Made by a program: the position numbers and the translations under genes
Origin: Heliocybe sulcata
Taxonomy: Eukaryota > Basidiomycota > Agaricomycetes > Gloeophyllales > Gloeophyllaceae
Assembly: GCA_004369045.1 (NCBI GenBank)
Contig: ML213506.1
Location: forward strand, 496,001 to 560,000
DNA: 64,000 nucleotides
Direction of reading: 5' to 3'
In this document: piece by piece, positions 1 through 12,696 of the stretch
Position numbering within the stretch: the first letter of the stretch is position 1
Layout of the letters: the number at the start of each line of letters is the position of its first letter
Notes under the pieces: model-generated
What the model was told of the DNA's origin: nothing
What the model saw: the letters and a program-made list of their open reading frames with translations, nothing else
The model's database searches: none

Positions 1-1175
1 TGCCATTCGAAGACCTTGAGGTCCTTCTCAATGGTTCTCGGCTTCGGATTCGGGAAGTCCATGATCTTCTGGAAGAACGCCTGGCAGGACTTCTTCCCCT
101 TGCCCGTTGTGATCGGCTTGAGGCCCTCGAGGTTCCTTCGGATGCGGTTCTTCTCCTCGACCCTGAACACAGTGCCTACGATCCGTTCGAGAAGGTAGAT
201 GATGTCGACGGACGTGATGTAGCAGACGCCGCTCTCGGTACGTTGGATGCATGACACGACGATGTCGCGCTCGTCGTACTCGGACTGCTTGATACGCTCG
301 CAGGAGACCTTCAGTATGTGGTCGTGGCGCTCGACGTGGAATCGAACGAGGCGGCGGCCAACCTTCTTCTCGTCGTCCTGCCAGTCAACAGCCATGGTGT
401 CGAGAGGGGTTACGGTCTCGAGGACCGCCTTCTTGACGACGCAGTGCGCGACGGCTGCTGGCCGGGTGCGCATAAGGGACTGCGTCCTTGAAGTGCTGGT
501 GTGCGTTGAGGTGGCACGTCCACGGCGGCGAGTGGGAGCCTTGTCGGACAGCGGCGCAGACGACTGCACGTTCACCACTGAGGGATCAATGGCTGTGCGT
601 GCATTCTCGTCGTTGTAAGGCAGTCGCTTCGTCTGAGACGTCGCATCAGTCGCTGCCACGGCAGAACTGTCATCGAGGTCTATGACTAGATGTCAGATTT
701 ATGACAGCGGTGAAGATGCTGTACACTCACTTTGGTCTCCGTAAGCAAATATTCCCACTACGACAGTGTCCAGGACCTGGTCATTGAGGGTCAGAGCCTG
801 GACTAGGACGACGACGCGCTCCGCGGGAGGTTGGAGCTCGGGAACCACTGCAGTTAGTTCGTAACTCAGGGTCCCGACTTGCTTGCACTTGGTCCGGACA
901 GGCTTCGTGCCGAATACCAGCCGCAAGCAGATCTCCTCCGTAACGTCCCGGGTGTATTGGACACGGGCGAGCATCGCGCTTCCAGGAAGGCCGAACTTCG
1001 GCGCGTAGTCAAAGACTTGTATGGAGCTGTTAGGGTAGTCGACCGGGGCGAGAGGGAGAGGGTACTGTTCATAGGGAAGAAGCGAAGGCGCGATGTAGCT
1101 CGACCCAGGCTGAACTCGCAGGGTAACGTCCGCCATCGCTGCTGTAGGGTTGGCGCTTGTACGATAAGGTGGCAT
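1..1175 (-). CDS. medA: Medusa-type developmental transcription regulator (DUF7082), 3' end outside window
   Basis: Two exons are visible: 1175-731, an intron with GTGAGT donor (730-686), then 685 running off the left edge. The start is MPPYRTSANP; a second Met lies 13 codons in. The N-terminal part carries IQVFDYAPKFGLPGSAMLAR, the kind of Ig/TIG-like opening I associate with fungal Medusa regulators. After a low-complexity Thr/Ser/Arg linker, exon 2 continues with RRLVRFHVERHDHILKVSC, then IVVSCIQRTESGVCYITSVD, and ends in the window at a basic stretch with FFQKIMDFPNPKPR, which looks like the DUF7082 core. In Aspergillus MedA and Ustilago Med1 this family controls conidiation, mating or virulence gene expression in the nucleus. 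The family call rests on remembered motifs, not an alignment. The C-terminus, usually Ser/Pro/Gln-rich, is not in the window. Confidence 0.72.
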
Positions 1176-2903
1176 GGTAGAACTAGCAGTGAGGAGTTGG
1201 GAGCGGAGTAGTTGCGGGTAGGCGTAAGTTGGTAGTGGAATCGAAGGGCAGGGCAGCGGTTATAAAGCAGGGAATAATGCCACAGGAACGCGGAGGTCTA
1301 TCCAAAAGCGGTGAAGATCCGAGAGCAGAGGAGTCCAGACAAAGCGCAGAATGCAAAGAGCACGGAAGGCCGAAGAGGCACAGGGTATAAGACGAAGGGG
1401 ATATATGTGGCAGAGGGGCGAAGGTACGATAGAAGTGTCGTAGCTGAACAAGGGATGGTCAGCCTTATTCCTGTGGCTGACAGCGTGAACAAGGCTCTGT
1501 TAGCCACCTACAAATGATCGGGGGGACGAGCCACGCAGCAGTTCGAATTAGAACTGAGCTATAAATGCTATGGTTCCGTCTGTAGAATGGATCGTTAGCC
1601 ACTCGTATGTGTGGTACAAGTGCTATGAGTCGTGTCCGGTGATCTAATGGGCGTCGATCGGGGCCGCTGCTAAGTGTATGCCGGAGGTGGGAGGGGCTGG
1701 CGACTAGATTGAATGCCAAACCTGTCCGCCTATATGATCGTCAAAAATAACAGATCTGGATTGTCCCCTGTCCGACGAGCGGCTGACAAAAACAGGGCAG
1801 CGGGCAGAAGTGGGCGCGCTTCTCTGCTCCTGGTATGGCGACAATAGGAGATCGAGATCGAAGCTTCAGGGAGGCTGCGTGGCCTATTGGCCCGCCTAGC
1901 CCCGCTGCCTACTGATATCTGGGGATGCAAAAAAATCAGATAATAAATTTATCGCCGAATAGCGAGTTACAGTCGCCATATGCCGGTATCCTGTAGGCGA
2001 GGTTCGGCTTCTATCGCACGGTCAGTAGCCTCGTGTTTCGAAGCGCAAGCTTGAAAAGTGAAAGACCGGAGATAATTGATCGATGGTTTCGAGCGGATGT
2101 CCAGTACTGTCACAATTTCCGTCATAGGCAGTCTTGAATGAGGCTTGTGACGGGCCTGGCCGCTTGTATTCACGAAAATTAGAGCCGGTTCTAGCTGATC
2201 TCCTCATCTCTATAGGGACCCAAAAGGATTAGAATAATTCATATCCGCAGAGGATCAGCCATCAGGCCACGCTTACAGGTCAGCTCGCAACGCCTGATAT
2301 TGGGGTGACGACTCGATTCCATACAGAAAGCGACATGGAACACGGGCGTAATAACACCGAGTGGCCAGAGCCACAGTGACTTTGTGGGTCCCTTCGTGGC
2401 TGCTTCTCAGCGTTCTCAGTGTTCGTGGCCGGCCAGACTCCTGGGTGCGGGCGCTACCATACTATACGTGGTAAGTAGAGGGCTATGATCTCTTCAGAAG
2501 TTAAGTGGCACAAGAAGTGTAGATCCCGCGTCGTACTGGATACGGTCGGCCGGTACCAGGAGACCGGCTCAGAGAAGTCGGCACTTTAGCGCTTTAGCAC
2601 CAATGTCGCATAGTTCGTACTGAACTCCTAAGAAGCATATGCCGGTCCCCAGACGCGACAGTCTTTATCTCAGTGCCACTTTCTCCCTACCGCAAGCGAG
2701 CAACAATAAAGCTATAGCCCCGTATGACTACGGACGAACGGGCGGATCATATTCGTCTGCCACTTCCCTTCCACATATTAGTTAGATACAGCAGAGTAAG
2801 GAAGCGGGTGGTGGACACCGCACCGCCGGTCGCCCAACGAGCGGATAGAGGCATGATTGCCGAATTCATTCACTCGAGCCAATCACAAGGCAAGATATGC
2901 GGG
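1176..2903. other. 1.7-kb intergenic region between the Medusa gene start and the MED27 3' end
   Basis: No open frame here has coding character; the longest are under 90 codons with no family motif. It is the upstream region of the Medusa-type gene, and a long promoter would fit a developmental regulator. A stretch near 2450-2590 faintly recalls 5S rRNA (GAAGTTAAGTGGC, then GGTACCAGGAGACC) but is too diverged to call. No convincing TATA box or terminator was identified. Confidence 0.5.
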
Positions 2904-4088
2904 TCAGCTCTGGAGGCAGGTGACGTGCCTGGGCTGCCAGTTTGTACCCCCTTTTCCAGCCTCCGATCCCAAGGCAGATTCAATCCACAGCCGGGCGACA
3001 GGGGGCACGTGTCCCTCGGCGGAAAGCACACGCTCGCACGAGGCACACTGCTGTGTAAACAGCCCCTCGTACGAAACCAGCAGGCCCTGCGTCCATAGCA
3101 TTCTCAGTGGCCGACATAGGGGCAGGATCATTCAGTCGCGCAGAGAACAACTCACCATAACGGTTTGGAAGCACACCGTCGGGTGCGATTGTAGCATCCT
3201 GGCAATATGCTGCGACAGCTTCTGATACGCCACATACTCAGACTGCGAATGCGGTGATTTCTGAAGTAAGAAATGATTTAGCGCCGGCGAATATGCCTGG
3301 ATTGCGATGTGGCCAAGCGACCCACATCAGGCCCGAAAGCAAGACAGTATCATAGGCATAGTAATCGAGATCTACGGTACGCACCTTCTCCCGGGGACCA
3401 AACGCTGTGACGGTCTCGACCGCCAACACACGCGTATCGGGATCATGGGCCGCGGTGACATACGCTGTCAGGACGTCCCGTATCGTGAACCGGACGATCG
3501 CGGGGTTGCCGATTTTCTGTATCTTGTTCCCGGTGGGTGTCCAGATGTGCAGCTTGCAGTGCGTGTGCTCGGGGGTGCGGTTGAAGTCGCGGATGTAGGA
3601 GGCGAGGTCGTCGACTTTGAGGGGCGTGGTTTCGTGCTCGAGGACGGGGAAAAGGAAGGTAGACTTTGGTTGGAAAGAGTGGTATGGCTGTGGCGATTCC
3701 GGAGAAGGGGCACGCCTACACGCTACGTTTAAGCACCTACATCCTCTCGAGAAAGAGCACGATATTCAGCGTACCGACGCTTCCGGTTCTCTCGCCTCCA
3801 GCTCATCGTCAGCTCGCTCTTGTCCGCCTTCTCACTCTCACCCGCCGCCTTCAACGCCTCCTGCACTTTCTCACTCTTCACAAACTCTCCCACCTCCTTC
3901 AGCGTTTCAACCTTCCTCTCTAATGGCTCATGAAAGCTGGGTACCTGCAGCCCAATCGTGGGCGGCGGTCTCAGCAGCGAGGGGAACACCTGTCCGACGC
4001 GAATAGCTTGCAGGCGATTGTGCAGGTCTCTGAGGCTCTGCAGCTTCTCTTCCAATGCGGCTAGAGCAGGAGAAGTCTCAGCAGCCAT
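2904..4088 (-). CDS. MED27: Mediator complex subunit 27 (Med27)
   Basis: Four exons (4088-3741, 3687-3385, 3296-3156, 3086-2904) join in frame to 324 aa with clean GT-AG introns. The N-terminus is a helical/coiled segment (LAALEEKLQSLRDLHNRLQA), as expected for a tail-module Mediator subunit. The middle has FPVLEHETTPLKVDDLASYI and HCKLHIWTPTGNKI. The last exon has the Med27 C-terminal signature: an aromatic helix (LLVSYEGLFTQQ) followed by a CxxC pair (CASCERVLS) and PPVARLWI, matching the human arrangement YIKLFxxPCxxCGKFL...PPTWRxF. Med27 helps anchor the Mediator tail and relays activator signals to RNA polymerase II in the nucleus. The start was chosen because no in-frame Met or coding sequence lies upstream. 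The call depends mainly on the C-terminal motif. Confidence 0.85.
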
Positions 4089-4364
4089 TATGTTGCGGTT
4101 GTGTTCTAACTTCTAGCAAACGATTAATGCGCGATTGATGGCGATAGACAGGGAAACAAAGGAAAGGCTTGCGGGGAAGTGGCTAAGCGAGGCGTCGCAT
4201 AGGCACGTGAAATGAGTCACGTCGTTACATCGTCACAACAAGGATATTGACGATTTTATCTCTCGAGTGTAACTAAGCATGGAGGGTACGAAACAAGTAG
4301 CATACCCAGTATATGATCTGCACCTCCGCAAATCATGCTCTCTGAGGGAGGGTCGACGCAGCAA

Positions 4365-5122
4365 TCAGTCATCAGACCAGATTCCCATTCCCAACATTCC
4401 GCCCCAGCCACGTTCATCTCCAGTCGTCACTTCACCCACAAGAACATGCAGAACAGCCCCGCCAGTTGCAGGACCTCCTTTCACGAAAAAAGCGTACTTC
4501 TTGTCCAGCGCAGACAGCAAAGAGCTCAGCTTCGACAGATATGGCTCTGGCGGCGAGGGCTGGAGGCTGGAAAGCAAACCAGCCGGTGTCAAGGTAATCT
4601 GACCAATGTAATCCGAAGATATCAGAGAGGAGAGATATTAACTCAGCGTCGAAGGGACAATAAGAGCTGCCAGATAGGAGCACGTACCGTAGTGGCGGGG
4701 TCGTCAGCACGGTCGATAAAACCTTCGAGACCGAGGGCGCTGAGAACCCCGAGTGCATTGTCTGCATACGGGCCTTCACCGAGCCAGATCGCGATATCAC
4801 CGTACTCGTCAGTTTCGCTCCCCTGACCAGCAAGGAGACTGCCGCAGCAAAGCTCATTTGCTGCTTCATGGGCAGTCAAAGTGAGATCCCGGAGGCGGTC
4901 TTGGACCTGTGCTGAGGGTGGCGAAGCGGTTGCAGGTGTTATAATCAAGTGGGATGGAATGAGAGAAACAGCTGCATTAGATGCTGCCCCGGAGGAGTAG
5001 AGTTTCGAGAGCGTATTTGCGACTGAAGCCGCGGAGACATCAGGGAGACCAGACGCAGATGACAAGGTCGGCTGGAGGTTTCCGTTCAGCTGTGCATTGT
5101 CGATGCGCAGCATAGTAGACAT
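4365..5122 (-). CDS. Conserved-looking hypothetical protein, 222 aa
   Basis: Two exons (5122-4688 and 4598-4365) joined by an 89-nt intron (GTACGT donor, TTGGTCAG acceptor) give 222 aa. The sequence is mixed alpha/beta in character with hydrophobic runs (AAVSLIPSHLIITPAT, IAIWLGEGPYADNALGVLS) and a Gly/Trp-rich end (ERGWGGMLGMGIWSDD). There is no signal peptide and no membrane segment. I do not recognise the family. The balanced composition, a splice that preserves frame, and absence of low-complexity sequence argue that it is a real gene. It is divergently oriented to the LETM1 gene across a 439-bp shared upstream region and is tandem with MED27. Confidence 0.65.
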
Positions 5123-5561
5123 GGTGTGGTTGAAGCTTTCAACTCCTACTTGAGCAGTAGCTTGATACAGCTAGGCGTTCGTGTAACGTGCATACCGTGG
5201 AGCGCTCGGTCTTAGAATTACAGTCCGACGGTTTGCCACAGAGAAATTTCGTATCGCCAGCGAGCTGCGCACTCTTCCAATTCCTGCGCCCTTAAGAACG
5301 TATCCGAGAGACATACGAAGTTACCATGAGTAATTGGACCCGGGTACCAAGAAGTCTCAGAAAGACCGCGCAAAGACCGGGCGGAGACCCAAGTGGAACT
5401 CAGAAATATGTACTTCCGGCGGTGCGCGTCCCGCCGGCCACACTTGCTTGTAAGTTAACTCCTGGACCTGTCCCTCCTGTTGTCTCTCTTTCTTCCGTGT
5501 CTCTGTAACGACTAATTGAACGAACCCCTGATAGTGATAGAAATTACTGGTACTCGCTTGC
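5123..5561. promoter_or_regulatory. Shared divergent upstream region
   Basis: This 439-bp stretch separates the starts of the minus-strand hypothetical gene and the plus-strand LETM1 gene, so both promoters must lie here. I see no long open frame and no canonical TATA box. The role is inferred from gene orientation only. Confidence 0.45.
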
Positions 5562-7115
5562 ATGATCCGTGCATTCGCGAGGAATGGCTTGGTCGAGAGG
5601 TCAGTCAGAGGAGTTAGTGCTGCTATTCTTAAATTGAGAGAAAAGATGATATACAGGTCGATAACCGCCTCCCAGCGTTCCTCTGCAATTAGGAGGCCTC
5701 TGGGGGCACCGTTGCGCTATAGTATATACGGGCAATCATGTGCCTCGGATCCAGCCTTTCTCCTCTCGTTCGCCCGCTCGGTGTCTACCACATCGTCTTC
5801 GACCGAGAAACCGTCCACGTCCTCAGCCGAGTCAATCCAGCTTCAAAATTCTAAGCAAGCACCCCGCAAGCCGAAAGTGGACTTGAAACCCGCACCGGTC
5901 AAGCCGACGAAGCTCCCCGCATCTCCTCCCGCCCCTGCCGCCGCTCCTCCCGCCTCCGTCTCAGACAAGGCTGTCGCCAAAACCAAAGACGCCTCATCCG
6001 CAGTCCTCAGCGCCGCCCAGCTCGCGCTCAAGAAAGCTGATGAAGCCAAGTCGCGCGACATCGCTGAGGCCACCAAGCATGGCATCCTCGCGCCCCCGCC
6101 CGAGGGCGCAGGCACCATCCGCAGGGGCATCCATCAGATATGGGAACTCACGGTACATCCGCCGTCTTCATAAGAGCCGTTATGACACGTTCTAATGTGC
6201 AGTCTAGAAATTTTACGGGAGAGGGATCAAGATGGTCGTAAAGAACTCGCAGAGGGCGAAGGAGATGCAGAAGAGGGTCAAAGAGGGCGGGCATCCGCTG
6301 TCGAGATGGGAGACGCGGTTTATCCAGACGTACAGGCAGGACTTGAAGCGGTACGCCCTGATCCTCTCACTTTCCGCGTCATCGTCTAACGCTCATGCTT
6401 TTCACCTCCCGGTTTACCTCGACAACCCAGGCTCATCCCATTCCTCATCATCGTCCTCATCATCGAGGAAATCGTCCCCCTCATCGCTATCTACGCACCT
6501 GGCATGTTGCCCTCCACATGCATCCTCCCCTCGCAGCACCAGCGTATCCAGGAGAAGCGGAGAGAGCGTCTAACAGCTGCTGTAGACGCCAACACCGACC
6601 TCCTCCGCAGAATCGAGCAGCAGGCCAATGACAGCGGCGTCGTCCCCCTCCCTCAATTGGACGCGTATGCCACATCCGTGTTATCCACGTGAGTCCCATT
6701 GTGACGATTGCATACTAAGTAAATTTCATGCAAACGGCCTTTGTGCGCCAGGATTCTGAATGCTTCATCGATGATCTCACTTCACGCGATACGTCGGTGG
6801 AGAATATCCAACAAGCTTAACGAGATCTCCAAAGACGACAAACTGCTCATCCGGGAGGAGTACGGCAAGCGTCTGACGAGTGAAGAGGTCACACAAGCGC
6901 TCGAGGAGCGGGGCATGTACGTATTCTGCAACGTTTTACTCCTATCACCAATGACGCTCCTTCTTCACAGCGTCGTGGCGAACCTGAAGCCGGCAGACCA
7001 AGCCCGCCTATTGACTTGGTGGCTTAAGAGCACCGCCGATACGGACGAGACGGACACCGTCAGCCGGCGCGTGGCCCTGGTCGCACTGGCTGGCCTCCAG
7101 AAGACAGGGTCATAG
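5562..7115 (+). CDS. LETM1-domain mitochondrial inner-membrane protein (Mdm38-like)
   Basis: Six exons (5562-5599, 5657-6152, 6208-6350, 6431-6688, 6752-6916, 6971-7115) give 414 aa. The N-terminus is Arg/Ser-rich and acid-poor, like a mitochondrial presequence, followed by a Pro/Ala/Lys linker. The LETM1 region begins IWELTKFYGRGIKMVV and runs through LSRWETRFIQTYRQDLKR into the single membrane helix LIPFLIIVLIIEEIVPLIAI, then MLPSTCILPSQHQ. The matrix ribosome-binding part follows (LNEISKDDKLLIREEYGKRL, LTSEEVTQALEERG, LLTWWL). Yeast Mdm38 and human LETM1 act in mitochondrial K+/H+ homeostasis and ribosome binding at the inner membrane. The protein is shorter than yeast Mdm38 and lacks a long C-terminal coiled coil, so it may be a LETM1 paralogue. 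The first intron (57 nt) is frame-neutral, so its removal is likely but not proven. Confidence 0.88.
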
Positions 7116-7163
7116 TACAGTAGAATACATATATTTAGACTAATCTACAACTCCGCTTATCTA

Positions 7164-10100
7164 CTACACGCATGCAGGGATGTCCGCAGATACGAGCTTC
7201 TTCCAAGGCGCCGCTTGGCTCTGCGCAAAGGCGAGCGTCTTCCAGTGGTCGGCGTTCCATGGCGCGAGCATGACACTTTTCTGTGCAATCTTGCGCGCCT
7301 GGGCAATATCACCCTGCTCGTCCAATGCAAGGGCTGCCGCTGCAAGTCTTGACGACTTGCGGAGCTCGTCGATGTTGCCGTGGTTCTGTGCGCCGCCGAG
7401 GATGGCCTGGGCGCTGTGTGCGTCACCTGCTTGCAGAATGAGCGACGCTGTCTGCCTTCTGATATCTTGGCGAGCAGGTTCATGCAGGAGGGCTTGCTGA
7501 GCGGTCGAAAGAGCGCCTGAGATGTCGTTCTGGCAAAACGTCACAATCGTCGTCCAGAACTGTATGCGGCATCTCGCGACTCACCCGTCCCAAATCATGC
7601 TCGACGAGTAACTGGGTCACGTCCCTGGCTGGATCTAGCGCATGCCGTCTGTCCACAGGTAAGGATGTGATCTCTGACAGGGTAGCATCGAGTAATTCAT
7701 CATCATCTGTCAGAATACCCATGCCCGCCAAAGCAGCGATGGCCGCAAGGTTTTCTGAATCATCAGCAATGCTGCAAGACGTTCAGCAGTCGAACATGGT
7801 GACACTGTCTGATCACTGACCATTCGAGGAGACGTGACTTCGCCGTCTCTTGGGATTCAGGAGTATTGGTACCCCACAGTACTTGAGCCAGCAACACAGC
7901 TACTTGTCCCTTGATGGAAATATTTTCAGCGGAAGTCTCCCAAGCTTCGTCAAGGAGCTCCTGAGCCCGGGCAAAGTCGCCGAGTTTGAAGTGCGCAAGG
8001 CCAGCACCGAACTTTGCTTGCACATGCAACATGAGATTGGCGGGTTGTTCGTCATCGGACAACATATTGATGACAGTCGTGAAGGACTCGATGGCGGCTG
8101 TGTACTCATGCGCTGCTAGATATAGACGTCCCAGAGTCGTATTCGCAATGACGAACTGCCGCTCCACAGCAGGATCCTCGGACTCTTCATAGACTTTCTC
8201 TAAGATAGCGATAGCCTGTTCGACTTTCTCGATGCCAAGCTCTATGTGGCCGACATGTTCGCATACGAGAGCCATGAGGTGCAATCCATGGATGTCATCG
8301 GGACGGCGCCGGCAGAACCTGTCCAATACCAAAAATACTGGAAGGAGTACGTCCAGCTGGGATTGCCGCGGCTGCGACGAGGACGACAGCCTTGTGAATG
8401 TCCTCTCCGCATATTCAAGATCCGCCTCAGGCTACAAAATTCTGAGTTATAGCGAACATGCAAACGAGCGTCGTGTTTCACTTACCATATCAGCAGAGAG
8501 CCCCACCGCGTGTTCGAATATGGCTCTTGCTTCCACGTCCTTACCGTACGACAATGCAAGAAGCGCCTGCGCCAGCCAAGCCAGCACATAGTCAGGATCC
8601 AGAGTCTGAGCTCTAGATAACGCCTCTCTGGCTAGTTCTTGGTCTTCGTTATGGAGGTATAACAACCCCAAATTTGTCCATGTCGCAACGTCCTGGGCAT
8701 ACGTCAGCACAGGACAATAATTGTAAGGGCCATCTTACCTTGGAGTTAACTTCCAAAGCTCTTATATACGCGTGCTGTGCTATCTTCGGCTGATGAACAA
8801 AGTGCATATTGCCCAAAACGTTCCAGTAGTTGTCATTTTCCGGCTCAAGCCGCAACGCCTCTTTGACGCTCGATATCGCTCTCTGCTGCGCCCTTTCCGC
8901 CAGCTGTGGCTTCGGGGTCTTCCGCGAAAGAGAGTACGCAGATATACCCAGGTCGAACCAAGCACTGGCGGCAGCCCCTTCAGTCAGGCTCAAAGATATG
9001 CGGTGGTTGTATGCTGCAATCGACAACCTCAGGGCAGAGGCTCCATCGGGCGTTTCGTTGACTTCAATCGGAAACGATATGATGTCGGTCAGACGCCCGC
9101 CGAAGTCCGTAGAGACTAATGCAGTCACACGATCAAAGAGGTCGTGCGCCCGAGAAGAATCAACATAGGAAGGTATCTCTGATAAATGGAAGAGAGCATC
9201 TCCAACGACCTTCCAGGCCACACCATGGCTATTGGAGCCAATAGACAGAGCCTGCAGAGACTGTTCAATTGCGGACAGGAACGACGACTCCGATCTCCCA
9301 ATGAACCCTGCCGAAGATTGCGCCAAGCCATGGTCAAGATATGTCTGCCCAAGAGAGAGAATAACGCCGAGCTCCGATGGCAGCTCTTGCAAGATAGCCT
9401 CGAACGATTGGATCGCTTCTTCATACTGCGCAGCCTGCTGCTGCACGTCTGCGATGAGATACGAGCAGATCCAGTTGTCAGGCTTCAACTCATGTGCGCG
9501 ACCGAGGGCCTTGAGAGCCGCAACATGTCTGCCTGCCTTGCTATAAGCTTCTCCCAGACGTAGCCAAGAGAGCTCATCCGCCTCATCAGCTCTAAGAGCG
9601 ACTTGCAGACTCTGGATAGCCTGACTATAGTTACGCCGGTTCTAGAATCGTCTGTCAGCGTGCAATTCTGGTTGTCGGTACCGCAGTGTATTATCTCACC
9701 AGGTCCACGACACCAAGAGCCTTCCATGCCCAAGCATTCGTAGGCAAATACCTGCCAGCTGCGCTTTGCACTGCACCGTCGACACCTCCCGAAAGACCTC
9801 CTTCCCCTTCAATAGTCCTCCTAGCGACAACTTCCACTAGGTCCCATTCTTGATCCTCAGCGAAACCTTCTGCCAGTCGACGAGCCGCATACGCCTCCCG
9901 AGCATCCAACTCGAAGGCTTTCTGGAAACACTTGGACGCTCTCGTAGGGTCCGGCGGAGAGACAAAGTCCGCATAGTAGATTCCAAGGGAGGTAAACGCG
10001 GGCGCGTACGAAGGCGAGCTCTTTAGAGACGTGATGAACATACGGTACCCTTCTTCTCGGCGATCATCTTAATGCGGCACATGAGCCCACTTTCAGTCTC

Positions 10101-12268
10101 CCTGGACACAGCGAGCCGCTCACCTCCCATTTTCCAGAGGCATCTGCCGAGTCTCCACCAGCACCGGGCTCGATCCTCCTCCTTATTATTCATAGGCTCC
10201 AATATTTCCAGAACCCCTCGGAGAGACGTGGAAGCTTCCTCGAGTTCCCCCGCTTGCACGCGACACCAAGCAGATTCTTCCATAGCACGCACATGTACGT
10301 CGGTGTCGTTCGCCGCAGATGCGACAGCTCTCTCGAAGAACTCGTGGGCGTCAGACCACTTGCCCGCATGCTGGAGGACATATCCTCTACCCATCAGGCA
10401 AGGCACGTTGGTGGCATCTTTAGAGAGCACGTCATCGAGAATAGGTACAGCCCGAGCGTGGTGTTTAGGCGGGAAGAGGTGGACGAGCGACGTAGCGAGG
10501 GCGATGTTGAAGGCCTTTTCTTTCCTGTATACCCGCATGAGTAGGAAGGCAGAGATATGTCCAGGGACGCATACAATAGCATAGTCTTGGCCCTCTCACT
10601 CGCAACTCGTTTGAGTAGAACCAGACCAGATTCAGCCACCTTGATCGCACTTTGATAGTCTTGCTCTTGGAGATACACGTGTGCCATGATGTGGTGAGCA
10701 ACAGTTGAATCGCGCAGTTTCGGGAATGCATCCTGTATGGCATGAGACAAAGACTCCCCCTGCAATAATCCGAGGCAAGACTTACAGCCATCTCTTTGAG
10801 AGCCGCGACTTGAACAGCAGGGCCAGCCTCTGCCTTGCCGCCTTCCGCATGGTCATCATCTTCCTGCTCAGGATCAGGGATGCCCTTATATGCGAACCAA
10901 GCCCGCAGCAGCTCAGATATTACACTCGCAGGGAAGAGACCGATGAAGCGCCAGAAGACGGAGTAATCGTAGCCCTCTGTCCAGACGTAATCAACAAGTC
11001 AACCGAGACGAAGTGAGTGAATGCAGACCTAGTGTCTCGCTATCCATGCCGTCAATGTAGAGCACCCATGCTAGCTCGTCTGGAAGACCTAGCAATACGA
11101 CGCCATTGATTATGCTCTCCACCTCTGCGGCAACCTTGGCTTTCTCGTCGGAATCCGGCAAACAATACAGATATCGTTGCCGGTGGCGGAGCAGCTTGCC
11201 CTCCACCGTTCTGCGTGTCTCGTCCGACGTGTTCGGGTGGTTCAAAATTTCGTTATAGAGTCGTGGCAGCTACGGAGAAAGCTACTTAGCAAGCATAAGT
11301 GGTACTTGGCAGAATATTCAAGCTCACTTGTGAAGCGCTCCACAGTTCACGTCCGATGTCCTTCTTTAGCTGTTCAGGACCGGCAGCGTTCAGACGGGTC
11401 CGGCGTTTGTCGAACTCTCTTATGAATGTCTCTTCTTCTTCCTTCTCCATTATGGACACAATCTCTTCTAGGATTGGCAGGCTATTGTGGATGGCTGACT
11501 GTGCTTCGAAGGTCGTAGTAGCATTAGGATTCGTGGGATCGGGCGGGGGCAGGCTGGACAATAGTGGGTAGAGATGCGAATCCGGTAGGAACAGAGCTAA
11601 TGCTTGTATTATCTGCACGCGTCTTTAGAGACTGCGGTGGGATCAGTGTTAGTACTGACCTGGGCGGGCGTTCCCCCCTTCGAACGACGAAGGTCCAGAT
11701 ACTTCTGTAAACCTTCCGCACATTTCGTCGCATTATTCCTGACGAGCTCATTTCAGATACATTTCATGGCACCAATAGATCAGACGTGCCCTTTTGCATG
11801 CAGTTCTACTATGCGTTGCAAGACTTCCGCGTACTTCTGCCAATTTTGCAGCCGTTCATAGAGCTGCGCGAGACCCTAGTACAAGAGATGTGTAAAGCAT
11901 AGATGCAGCATTCCGTGCTTAGCGCACCTGCAACGCTAATGGTTGTTCCGGCTGTGTTGATACAGCCTTCAAGAACGCCTGCGTATCACGTTAATTGCTC
12001 GACATGCCGAGCGATTTGAAGGGATGGATTACTTGTTCGCTTTCGGGATATTCACCGAGTTCTAATAGAGCTAAGCCAAGGAAGACAGTCCTGGAATACA
12101 AACCGCACTTCGTACATTGCTCGTGGTCCACAGTTACCTCACTCACGCGTGATAGTTCTCTGGTTCAAACCCAAGAACCATGGAAGCATGGGTGCGCGCC
12201 TTCTCCCAATCCTTCTTCCCTATAGCATCCCGTGCTTCTCTCAGCTTGTTCTTAACGATGCTCGCCAT
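7164..12268 (-). CDS. SKI3: Superkiller protein 3, TPR scaffold of the SKI complex
   Basis: A long multi-exon gene with many short introns, starting MASIVKNKLREARDAIGKKD at 12268 and ending near ADIPACV. The N-terminus is the typical Ski3 opening TPR (DWEKARTHASMVLGFEPENY). TPR motifs recur through the whole length, for example WTNLGLLYLHNEDQELAREA, ALSRAQTLDPDYVLAWLAQA, SFEAILQELPSELGVILSLG and SLGIYYADFVSPPDPTRASK. The C-terminal exon has the repeat NADHWKTLAFAQSQAA. I estimate about 1,400 aa, close to yeast Ski3 (1,432). Ski3 holds the Ski2 helicase and Ski8 together and feeds mRNA to the cytoplasmic exosome for 3'-5' decay and non-stop decay. It is divergent with the Ten1-like gene. Individual exon joins were not all verified. 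Confidence 0.85.
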
Positions 12269-12696
12269 ATATGTGAGGTATGGTGTGGCCAGTCGTCTGT
12301 GCCGCGTTGCTTGCCAGTGAATGCCGTAGGTTGCAACTCGATGCAGTTCAGAAGACAAAACGTATGTCTAGGAACGTATCATGCAAGTTTGAGAGCTCAA
12401 ATTGAGGAAGAAAAGTTGGCTGGTTAGAGTCCAAGCAAGCACCTCAGTGGGATCAAAGTGGGATTTGACGCCATCGGAAGAAGCCGATGGACCATACATA
12501 CGTGACAGCAACATATATCACGTGACGGGCATGTGATGTATAATGTCGACGGGCAGATGCAAATATCAAGCTCTACGGTTATCAGATTGGTTCAAACCTA
12601 TCTTATACAGGCTCCCTAGAGTGATAGCGGCGATTACTTTGTTGACCGAGCACTAATCGTCTCACACGTCGAGGAGCAACATCCAAATGGTCATGC
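12269..12696. promoter_or_regulatory. Divergent promoter of SKI3 and the Ten1-like gene, with an E-box
   Basis: The 428-bp gap between two divergent starts carries a perfect 8-bp palindrome TCACGTGA at 12518-12525, an extended E-box of the kind bound by bHLH factors (Cbf1/Pho4/USF class). A half-like CATGTGAT follows about 13 bp on. The binding factor and effect are inferred. Confidence 0.5.

Noticed and set aside
2450-2590. 5S rRNA-like stretch (GAAGTTAAG, later GGTACCAGGAGACC)
   Set aside because: Only scattered words match; the stems and the internal control regions cannot be aligned over the expected length of about 118 nt.
4335-4826. 163-codon plus-strand frame
   Set aside because: It is antisense to the spliced 222-aa gene and has no motif; a shadow frame.
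12585-12610. GGTTCAAACC resembling a tRNA T-arm
   Set aside because: No acceptor, D- or anticodon stem can be folded around it. A similar word at 21723 also fails. No tRNA gene was found in the window.
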